A stretch of 46,321 nucleotides of DNA, from positions 1-46,321 of the forward strand of contig NZ_JACONV010000029.1 of NCBI RefSeq assembly GCF_014358015.1, given 5' to 3'. The stretch is from Pseudomonas triticifolii (GTDB lineage Bacteria; Pseudomonadota; Gammaproteobacteria; Pseudomonadales; Pseudomonadaceae). Both the position numbers and the translations under genes were made by a program. A model generated the notes under the pieces. The model was not told where the DNA came from. It did not search any database and worked only from the letters and a program-made list of their open reading frames with translations. This document shows positions 26,528 to 34,656 of the stretch, piece after piece (within the stretch, counting starts at the first letter, position 1; each line of letters starts with the position of its first letter).

Positions 26528-27342
26528 GCGGCTTCGAGCAGCTGTTTGCAGGTCAACTGCCCAGGCTGATCATGTTCGATCTGGACGGAACCCTTGTGGA
26601 CTCCGTGCCGGATCTGGCCGTGGCCGTGGACAAGATGCTGCTGCAACTCGATCGTCCGGCGGCGGGGCTTGAGTCGGTTCGTGCCTGGGTCGGCAACGGC
26701 GCTCCGGTATTGGTGCGCAGGGCGCTGGCCAATGACATCGAGCACAGTGGCGTTGATGACGCACTGACCGAACGCGGGCTTGAGCTGTTCATGGAAGCCT
26801 ACGCGCAAAAGCACGAGTTCACCGTGGTCTACCCCGGCGTGCGTGAAACCCTGAAGTGGTTGCAGAAGATGGGCGTGGAGATGGCACTCATCACCAACAA
26901 GCCGGAGCGCTTCGTTGCGCCGCTGCTCGATGAGATGAAGCTGGGGCGATTCTTTCGCTGGATCGTGGGTGGCGACACCATGCCGCAAAAGAAGCCCGAC
27001 CCTGCTGCGCTGTTCTTTGTCATGAAAATGGCCGGTGTGCCCGCTTCACAGTCGCTGTTTGTCGGCGACTCGCGCAGCGATGTGCAGGCGGCCAAGGCCG
27101 CTGGTGTGGCCTGTGTTGCGTTGAGTTATGGCTACAACCACGGTCGCCCGATTGCCGAGGAATCTCCGGCCATGGTGATCGATGATCTGCGCAAGCTGAT
27201 TCCCGGTTGCCTGGATCAGGACGCTGAGATACTGTTGCCCGACATCGAACGTCCCTCCCTTAGAGATTCCATCGTGGTGGTCACTCGCAAACTCTGGATG
27301 AAAGTCATGAAGGCCCTGGCCCGCTGGCGTTGGCGCGCCTGA
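26524..27342 (+). CDS. gph: Phosphoglycolate phosphatase
   Basis: HAD-family phosphatase that dephosphorylates 2-phosphoglycolate, a by-product of oxidative DNA damage repair. The 272-residue protein has motif I FDLDGTLVDS with nucleophile D19 and D21, a cap domain, motif II ITNKPE and motifs III/IV in KKPDPAALFF and FVGDSRSDV. It is about 20 residues longer than E. coli Gph (252). The extra C-terminal tail ends MKVMKALARWRWRA. That tail is nearly identical to a free leader peptide before trpG, and its Trp codons lie 70 bases before trpE. The tail may thus be kept for its role as a trp leader more than for catalysis (inference). Confidence 0.95.
   Translation: MSGFEQLFAGQLPRLIMFDLDGTLVDSVPDLAVAVDKMLLQLDRPAAGLESVRAWVGNGAPVLVRRALANDIEHSGVDDALTERGLELFMEAYAQKHEFTVVYPGVRETLKWLQKMGVEMALITNKPERFVAPLLDEMKLGRFFRWIVGGDTMPQKKPDPAALFFVMKMAGVPASQSLFVGDSRSDVQAAKAAGVACVALSYGYNHGRPIAEESPAMVIDDLRKLIPGCLDQDAEILLPDIERPSLRDSIVVVTRKLWMKVMKALARWRWRA
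27298..27342 (+). other. Putative trpE leader peptide, embedded in the 3' end of gph
   Basis: In-frame ATG at 27298 would give the 14-residue MKVMKALARWRWRA, sharing the gph stop. It matches the free trpG leader MRVIKAHARWRWRA at 10 of 14 positions. Two Trp codons (a third, W in KLW, lies just upstream) are separated by one Arg codon. A hairpin CCGGC-N2-GCCGG (27354-27365) follows 11 bases after the stop, as at trpG (31258-31270). Trp-responsive attenuation of trpE and trpGDC has been described in P. putida. Whether ribosomes start at 27298 or simply arrive from gph is unknown. Confidence 0.6.
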
Positions 27343-27412
27343 CTTGATCCTGGCCGGCTCGCCGGTACGTTTGCCTATTTGACCGATTGTTCCTCAAACC
27401 ACGAGGTTGCTC

Positions 27413-28894
27413 ATGAACCGTGAAGAATTCCTGCGTTTGGCCGCTGACGGCTACAACCGCATTCCGCTTGCCCGCGAAACCCTGGCCGACTTTGACACGC
27501 CGCTGTCCATCTACCTGAAGCTGGCTGACCAGCCCAACTCCTATCTGCTGGAGTCGGTGCAGGGCGGCGAGAAATGGGGGCGTTACTCGATCATCGGTCT
27601 GCCCTGCCGCACCGTGATGCGCGTGCACGGTCATCGCGTCAGCATTACCCACGACGGCGTCGAGATCGAGAGCCATGAAGCCGACGATCCGCTGGCGTTC
27701 GTGGAAGCCTTCAAGGCGCGCTACAACGTGCCGACCATTGCCGGTCTGCCGCGTTTCAATGGCGGGCTGGTGGGCTACTTCGGTTATGACTGCGTGCGCT
27801 ACGTCGAGAAGCGTCTGGCGAACTGTCCGAACCCGGATCCGCTGGGCGTGCCCGATATCCTGCTGATGGTCTCCGATGCGGTTGTGGTGTTCGACAACCT
27901 GGCGGGCAAGATGCACGCCATCGTGCTGGTCGACCCGGCGCAGCAGGATGCCTACGAGCACGGCCGCAAGCAGCTCGATGAACTGATGGATAAACTGCGC
28001 CAGCCCATCACGCCGCGTCGTGGGCTGGACCTGGATCGACCGCCTGCGCCTGATCCGGTGTTTCGCTCAAGCTTCACGCAGGACGATTACGAAGCCGCGG
28101 TCGATACCATCAAGCAGTACATCCTGGCGGGCGACGTGATGCAGGTCGTGCCGTCGCAACGCATGTCCATCGACTTCAAGGCCGCGCCTATCGATCTGTA
28201 CCGGGCGCTGCGCTGCTTCAACCCGACGCCTTACATGTACTTCTTCAACTTCGGCGACTTCCATGTCGTCGGCAGTTCGCCGGAAGTGCTGGTGCGGGTC
28301 GAGGACAATCTGATCACGGTACGCCCGATTGCTGGCACACGCCCACGTGGCGCCAACGAAGAAGCTGACCTGGCGCTGGAAAAAGACCTGCTGTCCGATG
28401 ACAAGGAAATCGCCGAGCACCTGATGCTCATCGACCTGGGTCGTAACGACACCGGTCGGGTCTCGGAGATCGGCACGGTCAAACTGACCGAGAAGATGGT
28501 CATCGAGCGTTATTCCAATGTGATGCACATTGTTTCCAATGTCACCGGCCAGTTGAAAGAAGGCCTGACGGCAATGGATGCGCTGCGGGCGATTCTGCCA
28601 GCGGGCACGCTGTCGGGCGCACCGAAGATTCGCGCCATGGAAATCATCGACGAGCTGGAGCCGGTCAAGCGCGGCGTGTATGGCGGGGCAGTGGGCTACT
28701 TTGCCTGGAACGGCAATATGGACACCGCCATCGCGATTCGCACTGCTGTGATCAAGAACGGCGAGCTGCATGTGCAGGCCGGCGGCGGGATTGTGGCTGA
28801 CTCGGTGCCTGCGCTGGAGTGGGAAGAAACGCTCAACAAGCGTCGTGCAATGTTCCGTGCCGTGGCACTGGCGGAGCAGACGGCGGCGGAGTGA
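27413..28894 (+). CDS. trpE: Anthranilate synthase component I
   Basis: Makes anthranilate from chorismate with ammonia delivered by TrpG, the first committed step of tryptophan synthesis. The 493-residue protein has the N-terminal regulatory motif LLES (45-48) that forms the Trp feedback site, and the C-terminal chorismate-binding domain. That domain includes PIAGTRPRG, the D-L-G-R-N-D motif and PAGTLSGAPK. The ATG at 27413 has GAGG six bases upstream; that GAGG can pair with CCTC at 27392-27395 in a 4-bp stem. Probably controlled by attenuation through the leader overlapping gph. Its partner trpG is 2.5 kb away, past a divergent esterase. Confidence 0.97.
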   Translation: MNREEFLRLAADGYNRIPLARETLADFDTPLSIYLKLADQPNSYLLESVQGGEKWGRYSIIGLPCRTVMRVHGHRVSITHDGVEIESHEADDPLAFVEAFKARYNVPTIAGLPRFNGGLVGYFGYDCVRYVEKRLANCPNPDPLGVPDILLMVSDAVVVFDNLAGKMHAIVLVDPAQQDAYEHGRKQLDELMDKLRQPITPRRGLDLDRPPAPDPVFRSSFTQDDYEAAVDTIKQYILAGDVMQVVPSQRMSIDFKAAPIDLYRALRCFNPTPYMYFFNFGDFHVVGSSPEVLVRVEDNLITVRPIAGTRPRGANEEADLALEKDLLSDDKEIAEHLMLIDLGRNDTGRVSEIGTVKLTEKMVIERYSNVMHIVSNVTGQLKEGLTAMDALRAILPAGTLSGAPKIRAMEIIDELEPVKRGVYGGAVGYFAWNGNMDTAIAIRTAVIKNGELHVQAGGGIVADSVPALEWEETLNKRRAMFRAVALAEQTAAE

Positions 28895-28929
28895 GCGCTT
28901 CAGCTCGCTTTGCCTGAGACCGAACGCTA

Positions 28930-28964
28930 CTGATCGTTCCTGCGTCGCGCGCGGGAACGATCAG
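28930..28964. repeat. Long inverted repeat between convergent trpE and esterase
   Basis: A perfect 11-bp stem, CTGATCGTTCC (28930-28940) and GGAACGATCAG (28954-28964), encloses a 13-base GC-rich loop. It lies between the two convergent stops. There is no clear T tract. The sequence resembles a repeat family common between Pseudomonas genes and could act as a bidirectional terminator. Confidence 0.7.
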
Positions 28965-28978
28965 CAACTGACATCCGA

Positions 28979-30910
28979 TCAGAAGTTCAGGCTCAACGCC
29001 ACGTTCGCGCCTTGCTGAGTCACGTCATCGTTTTTGCGCCAGTTGTAGTTGGCGCGCAGCGTCAGGTCCTGAGTGAGTTTCTGACTGACGCCCAGCGTGG
29101 CTCGATTGAGGTTGCGTTGCGGGGTGTAGCCGTCCAGCGTGAAGTCGATGGAGGGCAGACTTTTAAGCGACATCGTCACGTTCTGCTGATCGGTTTCGAA
29201 CTCCCGTTCACGCGCCACTTCTCCCCAGAGCTGGGTCGATGGCGTGACGTCGAACTTGCCCTGCAAACCGACGCCTGCGCGTTTTGACTTGCGTGTCTGA
29301 TCGCCAAAGGTCAGGGCCGTCGAGCGAGCACCTTCCTCGGAGTAGCCGTCCACATCGATGTGCGCATAATCCGCGCTGATGAAGGGCGACAGGTGCCAGC
29401 GGCTGGCCATGCCCGCAATGTCAAAACCGACGCGCGCGCTCACTGCCCACAGTTCACCCTTGGTGTCGCCTTTCTCCTGACCCTCGCTCACGCCCAGCGC
29501 AAACTTGCGCTCTGCGTTCTCGTAATCCAGCTTGCCGCCGGACGCTGCCAGATCGCCCCACCAGTGATTGGCCTGATACTGCAGAAACGCAGTGGCGATG
29601 TAGCTGTTGAGTTTGTAGTCCGAATCTCTTGGGCCTGCCTCAAGGTTCTGGCGATAGGCACCGGCAACCACGCCTGTGCGCCAATGCTCCGCGAAGCGGT
29701 AACTGGTGCCGATGGTCAGGTTGTAGCCCTTGCCGTCAGCATCGGCCGAGGTGTCCTGTGCATCAATGTCGAGCTTCTGACCGCCCGCCGAGAGAATGCC
29801 TTGCCACTGACCCACCGCCTGCCAGTGACCGAAGTCGCTGAGCCACTGGGCATGCAGCTCGTCCTGATGAGCACGCAAGGTGCTGTTGGCCATTTCCGGC
29901 AGCAGGGAGATTTCCCAGGGCGCCGACAATAATGAATACGCATAGTCAGCCAGCAATCGCTGGCCGGCCTCGGTCGGGTGGACGCTATCATTGAAGAACA
30001 ACCGGCTCGGATTCGGTGTCGCACTGGACCTGCCGTTGGTAGTGCTTTCCCGGCAGCTGTCGCCGCTAAAACAGGTACTGACCAGGTTTTCGTTGGGGTC
30101 GAACCCGAAGCGTGCCGGTTCAGCGAGGATTTCATTGATCAGCAACGGAACATTCAGCGGGATGATCTGGGCATTGATCTGTGCCAGTCGGCTGACCAGT
30201 TGCTGATTGAAACCCGCGCTGAGTGCCGAAGTTGCCGAAGCCAGTGGCGAACCACTCAAGGCTGGCGTTTTACCGATATCCGGCAGCAACCAGACCATGA
30301 TGTAGCGCGCACCGGCCTGTTGCAGGGCTTGCGCGCTGTCAGCCAGCTGATTGGCAGCTTGTGCTGCGCTGCCGGCACTCAACACACGACCTTGCAGGAA
30401 ATCGTTGCCGCCCCCGGTCAGGTAATACAGCGCGTTAGGGTCAGCGCGCAGTCCGTTGGCCGGAAGATAGCCGGTGCGACTGCGCAGGACGGTCTGCGAG
30501 CCATTGGAGATGGGCGTCACCGCGTCGGATCGCGTCGTGATCGAATCCAGAATCTGGTCGGTCCGATAGCCGCCCACCGCCCAGTTGTTGCCATCCGGCA
30601 GGCCCAGCGCGGCATTGACCGGCGAGGTCGAGGCTGCCAGATCGCCAGCGGGTACATTGAGCATCCTGCCGATGAGTGTTGACGAGTTGAGGTTATAGAC
30701 CTCGCCGCTGCCATCCTGGTACGTCGGACCGACGCGGTTGGTGAAGCGCAGCGTGGAACCGGCAGGCCCGCCGGTGTCGGGGAACTGCCCTGCGTCGGCC
30801 AGACTGTCGCCGAACACCACCATGGTCGAGTAGGGCGCGGCAACGGCCGTGCTGCAGGCCAGCGAAAGCAGACAGGCCGCAAAGGGCCAGCGCCTTGATG
30901 TCGTGATCAT
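28979..30910 (-). CDS. estP: Autotransporter GDSL esterase (EstA/EstP type)
   Basis: Outer-membrane-anchored esterase of 643 residues. Signal peptide (about 1-25, hydrophobic AACLLSLACSTAVA). GDSL passenger domain with block I FGDSL (nucleophile S36), an asparagine block GGGNDF near 168, and the Asp-His block DSVHPTEAG near 310. The C-terminal autotransporter beta-barrel runs from about 370 to 643 and ends in a terminal phenylalanine (VALSLNF). The passenger normally stays attached and faces the medium. Relatives in P. aeruginosa affect rhamnolipid production and motility. It lies between trpE and trpG as estP does in P. putida. A ribosome site AGGAAAGGATC precedes the ATG. Confidence 0.93.
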   Translation of the reverse strand: MITTSRRWPFAACLLSLACSTAVAAPYSTMVVFGDSLADAGQFPDTGGPAGSTLRFTNRVGPTYQDGSGEVYNLNSSTLIGRMLNVPAGDLAASTSPVNAALGLPDGNNWAVGGYRTDQILDSITTRSDAVTPISNGSQTVLRSRTGYLPANGLRADPNALYYLTGGGNDFLQGRVLSAGSAAQAANQLADSAQALQQAGARYIMVWLLPDIGKTPALSGSPLASATSALSAGFNQQLVSRLAQINAQIIPLNVPLLINEILAEPARFGFDPNENLVSTCFSGDSCRESTTNGRSSATPNPSRLFFNDSVHPTEAGQRLLADYAYSLLSAPWEISLLPEMANSTLRAHQDELHAQWLSDFGHWQAVGQWQGILSAGGQKLDIDAQDTSADADGKGYNLTIGTSYRFAEHWRTGVVAGAYRQNLEAGPRDSDYKLNSYIATAFLQYQANHWWGDLAASGGKLDYENAERKFALGVSEGQEKGDTKGELWAVSARVGFDIAGMASRWHLSPFISADYAHIDVDGYSEEGARSTALTFGDQTRKSKRAGVGLQGKFDVTPSTQLWGEVAREREFETDQQNVTMSLKSLPSIDFTLDGYTPQRNLNRATLGVSQKLTQDLTLRANYNWRKNDDVTQQGANVALSLNF

Positions 30911-31177
30911 GATAAAAGATCCTTTCCTGTGTTTTTATTCTGTCTAGGAAACGTAGCAAGCCTCTTCATGACCGCCAGTGCTATCGAAAGTTACCGCCCA
31001 GTGGTTGGCCTATCACTGAGGTAAATTATGCTGCCCAGTGCGTGCATTCATGGAAAAGCACGCGCGCGCGCTCGGTACTTTTGACATCAATGAATAGCCT
31101 TTGGCTACCTTACAATCATATTGCACCGCGCAGCCGGGTACGCTAATGTCCCGAAACGTACCGATGAGACCCCTTCC

Positions 31178-31246
31178 GTGACGATTGTCAGCAAACTCTT
31201 GATGCGCGTTATCAAGGCTCACGCCCGCTGGCGTTGGCGCGCCTGA
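31178..31246 (+). CDS. Putative trpG leader peptide (22 aa, Trp-rich C-terminus)
   Basis: GTG-started reading frame of 22 codons, with GAG eight or so bases upstream. It ends MRVIKAHARWRWRA with two Trp codons separated by one Arg codon. Over about 80 bases (31190-31270) it is strongly similar to the end of gph (27286-27365), including the stop codon and a CCGGC-N3-GCCGG hairpin at 31258-31270. It sits 165 bases before trpG. This is the layout of a tryptophan attenuator leader. No T-rich intrinsic terminator is evident by eye in 31247-31411, so the mechanism may not be the textbook one. An internal ATG at 31202 is an alternative start. The remainder of 30911-31411 is intergenic. Confidence 0.65.
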   Translation: MTIVSKLLMRVIKAHARWRWRA

Positions 31247-31411
31247 CTATTTCCTTGCCGGCCCTGCCGGATCCGCACCTGTATGTCTTCAATTCGTCAT
31301 GTTCTCCCGCCACTGTCACGTCATTCGATGTGGCTGAACAGGCGGATGCTTGAGCGAATGGCGATCTGAAGGCCTGAACAAAGTCAGTAAATTCAAAAGG
31401 CTAATAGCAAA

Positions 31412-32011
31412 ATGCTGCTGATGATCGATAACTATGATTCCTTTACCTATAACGTTGTGCAGTACCTCGGTGAGCTGGGTGCCGACGTTAAGGTCATCCG
31501 CAATGACGAGCTGACCATCGCCCAGATCGAAGCCTTGAACCCTGAGCGTATCGTGGTCTCGCCCGGTCCTTGTACACCCAATGAAGCCGGTGTCTCGCTG
31601 GAGGTGATCACTCACTTCGCGGGCAAATTGCCGATTCTGGGTGTGTGCCTGGGGCATCAGTCCATTGGTCAGGCGTTTGGCGGCGACGTGGTGCGTGCGC
31701 GTCAGGTCATGCATGGCAAGACCAGCCCGGTTATCCACGAAGACCAGGGCGTGTTCGAAGGTCTGAACCATCCTCTGGTCGTCACGCGCTACCACTCGCT
31801 TGTGGTCAAGCTGGATACGCTGCCAGAGTGTCTGGAAGTGACTGCATGGACGGCACATGACGACGGTTCGGTCGATGAAATCATGGGCCTGCGTCACAAG
31901 ACACTGAACGTCGAAGGGGTGCAGTTTCACCCCGAGTCGATCCTGACCGAGCAGGGCCACGAGCTGTTCGCCAATTTCCTCAAGCAGCGCGGCGGCAGTC
32001 GTCAGGGTTAA
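31412..32011 (+). CDS. trpG: Anthranilate synthase component II (glutamine amidotransferase)
   Basis: Class I glutamine amidotransferase that supplies ammonia to TrpE. The 199-residue protein has the catalytic triad C79 (GVCLGHQ), H173 and E175 (QFHPES), and the oxyanion motif SPGPCTPNEAG at 50-60. In some pseudomonads such a subunit can also serve folate synthesis as PabA; the trpDC neighbours indicate the tryptophan role. It lies 9 bases before trpD. Upstream is the Trp-codon leader. Confidence 0.97.
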   Translation: MLLMIDNYDSFTYNVVQYLGELGADVKVIRNDELTIAQIEALNPERIVVSPGPCTPNEAGVSLEVITHFAGKLPILGVCLGHQSIGQAFGGDVVRARQVMHGKTSPVIHEDQGVFEGLNHPLVVTRYHSLVVKLDTLPECLEVTAWTAHDDGSVDEIMGLRHKTLNVEGVQFHPESILTEQGHELFANFLKQRGGSRQG

Positions 32012-32020
32012 GGACTTTTT

Positions 32021-33082
32021 ATGAATACCCCCATGAATATCAAAAGCGCGCTGAACCGCGTGGTCAACCAGCTGGACCTGACCACTGACGAGATGCGTGA
32101 CGTCATGCGCGAGATCATGACCGGGCAGTGCACTGAATCGCAGATCGGTGCGTTTCTGATGGGCATGCGCATGAAAAGCGAGACCATCGACGAGATCGTC
32201 GGCGCGGTGTCGGTGATGCGTGAGCTGGCCGATCAGGTCGAGCTGCAAACCCTGGACGGTGTTGTCGATATCGTCGGTACTGGCGGCGACGGCGCCAATA
32301 TCTTCAACGTCTCGACGGCTTCCGCCTTTGTGATCGCAGCAGCGGGCTGCACCGTGGCCAAGCACGGCAACCGCGCGGTTTCGGGCAAGAGCGGCAGTGC
32401 CGATCTGCTGGAAGCCGCGGGCGTTTACCTGAACCTGACGCCGGTCCAGGTTGCACGCTGCATTGACAGCGTCGGCATCGGCTTCATGTTTGCCCAGTCT
32501 CACCATCGCGCCATGAAGCATGCCGCCGGCCCTCGCCGTGACTTGGGCTTGCGCACCCTGTTCAACATGCTTGGCCCGCTGACGAATCCGGCTGGCGTTC
32601 GCCACCAGGTCGTGGGCGTATTCAATCAGGCGCTGTGCCGTCCTCTGGCCGAGGTGCTGCTGCGACTGGGTAGCAAGCATGTGCTGGTGGTGCATTCGCA
32701 GGATGGTCTGGATGAGTTCAGCCTGGCTGCTCCGACCTTTGTCGCGGAACTCAAGAACGGCGAAGTGACCGAATACTGGGTGCAGCCTGAAGACCTGGGC
32801 ATCAAGAGCCAGAGCCTGTATGGGTTGGCGGTCGAAGGTCCGGCGGCCTCGCTTGAGCTGATTCGTGATGCTCTGGGGCGTCGCAAGACCGAGAACGGCC
32901 AGAAAGCGGCTGAAATGATTGTGCTCAATGCCGGCGCTGCGCTTTATGCCGCTGACCATGCCACCAGCCTGAAAGAAGGCGTGGCACTGGCGCATGATGC
33001 GTTGCACACCGGCCTTGCACGGGAAAAACTGGAAGAGTTGGGCGCCTTCACGGCAGTGTTCAAACAGGAGAATGAAGGATGA
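32021..33082 (+). CDS. trpD: Anthranilate phosphoribosyltransferase
   Basis: Transfers phosphoribosyl from PRPP to anthranilate, the second tryptophan step. The 353-residue protein carries the PRPP-binding motif GTGGDG (86-91), followed by the N-x-S-T stretch and KHGNRAVSGKSGSAD. The start at 32021 has AAGGA six bases upstream; a second ATG four codons on lacks a ribosome site but would give the more usual length of 349. It overlaps trpC by four bases (ATGA), forming trpGDC. Confidence 0.97.
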   Translation: MNTPMNIKSALNRVVNQLDLTTDEMRDVMREIMTGQCTESQIGAFLMGMRMKSETIDEIVGAVSVMRELADQVELQTLDGVVDIVGTGGDGANIFNVSTASAFVIAAAGCTVAKHGNRAVSGKSGSADLLEAAGVYLNLTPVQVARCIDSVGIGFMFAQSHHRAMKHAAGPRRDLGLRTLFNMLGPLTNPAGVRHQVVGVFNQALCRPLAEVLLRLGSKHVLVVHSQDGLDEFSLAAPTFVAELKNGEVTEYWVQPEDLGIKSQSLYGLAVEGPAASLELIRDALGRRKTENGQKAAEMIVLNAGAALYAADHATSLKEGVALAHDALHTGLAREKLEELGAFTAVFKQENEG

Positions 33083-33915
33083 GCGTACCAACCGTACTGG
33101 AAAAGATTCTCGCCCGAAAGGCCGAGGAAATCGCGGCCCGTCGCGCCATCGTCAGCCTGGCTGAACTGGAACAGCAGGCCGCTGCGGCCGACGCGCCACG
33201 AGGTTTTGCCGAGGCCATGATCACGCAGGTCAAAAAGAAACAGCCTGCGGTCATTGCCGAGATCAAGAAGGCTTCGCCGAGCAAGGGCGTGATCCGCGAG
33301 AACTTCCTGCCGGCAGACATCGCCAGAAGTTATCAAACGGGTGGCGCAACCTGCCTGTCAGTTCTGACCGACGTCGATTTCTTTCAGGGTGCTGATGCGT
33401 ACTTGCGCGAAGCGCGTGCAGCTTGCAACCTGCCCGTGATCCGCAAGGACTTCATGATTGACCCTTATCAGGTCGTCGAGGCGCGTGCCTTGGGTGCCGA
33501 CTGCATCCTGTTGATCGTGTCGGCGCTGGACGATGGGCAGATGGCCGAGCTGGCCGCTGTCGCCAAGGGCGTCGGGCTGGATGTGCTGGTCGAAGTGCAC
33601 GACGGTGACGAGCTTGATCGCGCGCTCAAGACCCTCGACACCCGGCTGGTCGGTATCAACAACCGCAACCTGCACACCTTCGACGTCAGTCTGGAAACCA
33701 CGCTGGACCTGCTGCCACGCATTCCTCGTGACCGGATCGTGATCACCGAAAGTGGCATCCTCAATCGTGCTGATGTCGAACTGATGGAAATCAGTGACGT
33801 CTACGCGTTTCTGGTGGGCGAGGCGTTCATGCGCGCCGAACATCCGGGAACCGAATTGCAGCGTCTGTTCTTTCCTGAGCGTGGCGGCCCGGTAAGCGGC
33901 TCGACGCTCGACTGA
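33079..33915 (+). CDS. trpC: Indole-3-glycerol phosphate synthase
   Basis: Ring closure of CdRP to indole-3-glycerol phosphate. The 278-residue TIM barrel carries the family signature VIAEIKKASPSKG (58-70), then IRKDFM near 119, the EVH active-site strand near 172 and NNRNLHTF near 195. It is monofunctional, with no fused TrpF domain. It ends 35 bases before the lipoate-ligase-like gene, which is likely co-transcribed. Confidence 0.97.
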   Translation: MSVPTVLEKILARKAEEIAARRAIVSLAELEQQAAAADAPRGFAEAMITQVKKKQPAVIAEIKKASPSKGVIRENFLPADIARSYQTGGATCLSVLTDVDFFQGADAYLREARAACNLPVIRKDFMIDPYQVVEARALGADCILLIVSALDDGQMAELAAVAKGVGLDVLVEVHDGDELDRALKTLDTRLVGINNRNLHTFDVSLETTLDLLPRIPRDRIVITESGILNRADVELMEISDVYAFLVGEAFMRAEHPGTELQRLFFPERGGPVSGSTLD

Positions 33916-33950
33916 CAGCGCTCAGACTGACCATCACCCAGAGGCCCAGC

Positions 33951-34646
33951 ATGTCGGACTCGATCATCGATATCTGTGTGGAAAAAGGCCTGCAGATTGA
34001 GCAGGATCTCCTGGCCTCGGTGGGGGCGGGTGAGTCCGATCACGGGTTGCTGTTCTGGCGGCCCAATGATCGGGCACTGGTCATGCCGCGACGCATGAGC
34101 CGCTTGCCGGGCTTTGTCGAAGCCAGTGAAACCCTGTCCGATAACGGTTGGCCGATTCTGTTGCGAGAAACCGGTGGTGAGCCGGTGCCACAGTCATCGG
34201 CGACGGTGAACATTGCATTGGTCTACGCGCAGCCATCAACTGACGTGGATCGCGACCGGATCGAGACGGCCTATCGACGTCTTTGTCAGCCGATTCTTGA
34301 TCTGCTGGTTGAGCTGGGAGGACAGGCTTCGCTGGGTGAGGTCGAAGGTGCGTTCTGTGACGGCCGCTTCAACGTTAACCTCAATGGTCGCAAGATGGTC
34401 GGCACGGCCCAGCGCTGGCGCCAAAGTCAGGGTGGATCACGGCCCGTCGTGCTGGCTCATGCCGCGTTACTGCTGGAGAACGAGCGTGTGCCCATGGTGG
34501 CTGCGGTCAACCGCTTCAATGAACTGTGTGAACTCGATGCCAGAGTTCGCGCTGAAAGCCACATAGCCCTGCAGGAAGTGTTTGCCCAAGAGGATGTCCT
34601 TGAGCGCTTGATCCGATCCTACCGGCAACTGCTCGCGCAGTTGTGA
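33951..34646 (+). CDS. Lipoate-protein ligase A family protein
   Basis: Protein of 231 residues in the biotin/lipoate ligase (BPL_LplA_LipB) superfamily. Two landmarks are visible: RETGGEPVPQS (72-82), in the position of the RRxGGGxVxH ligand loop of LplA, and NGRKMVGTAQ (145-154), with K148 at the place of the conserved catalytic lysine. The third Gly and the His of the first motif are altered, so the substrate may differ. It lacks the C-terminal accessory domain of E. coli LplA (338 aa). AGAGG precedes the ATG. It lies at the end of trpGDC and converges on vfr with only 10 bases between the stops. It could be a scavenging ligase, an octanoyltransferase-like enzyme or an amidotransferase; I cannot choose. 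Confidence 0.8.
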   Translation: MSDSIIDICVEKGLQIEQDLLASVGAGESDHGLLFWRPNDRALVMPRRMSRLPGFVEASETLSDNGWPILLRETGGEPVPQSSATVNIALVYAQPSTDVDRDRIETAYRRLCQPILDLLVELGGQASLGEVEGAFCDGRFNVNLNGRKMVGTAQRWRQSQGGSRPVVLAHAALLLENERVPMVAAVNRFNELCELDARVRAESHIALQEVFAQEDVLERLIRSYRQLLAQL

Positions 34647-34656
34647 CGGGCTGCGA

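Noticed and set aside
27383..27406. Sequestration of the trpE ribosome site by CCTC/GAGG pairing
   Set aside because: Only four base pairs with a 7-base loop; too weak alone to claim as a regulatory structure without a folding calculation.
31081..31116. Promoter for the trpG leader (TTGACA ... TACAAT)
   Set aside because: Both boxes look good, but the spacer is 24 bases, too long for a sigma-70 promoter. No better pair was found by eye.
28895..31411. Tailocin or prophage genes between trpE and trpG
   Set aside because: Looked for because this is a known tailocin site; only the esterase and intergenic repeats are present.
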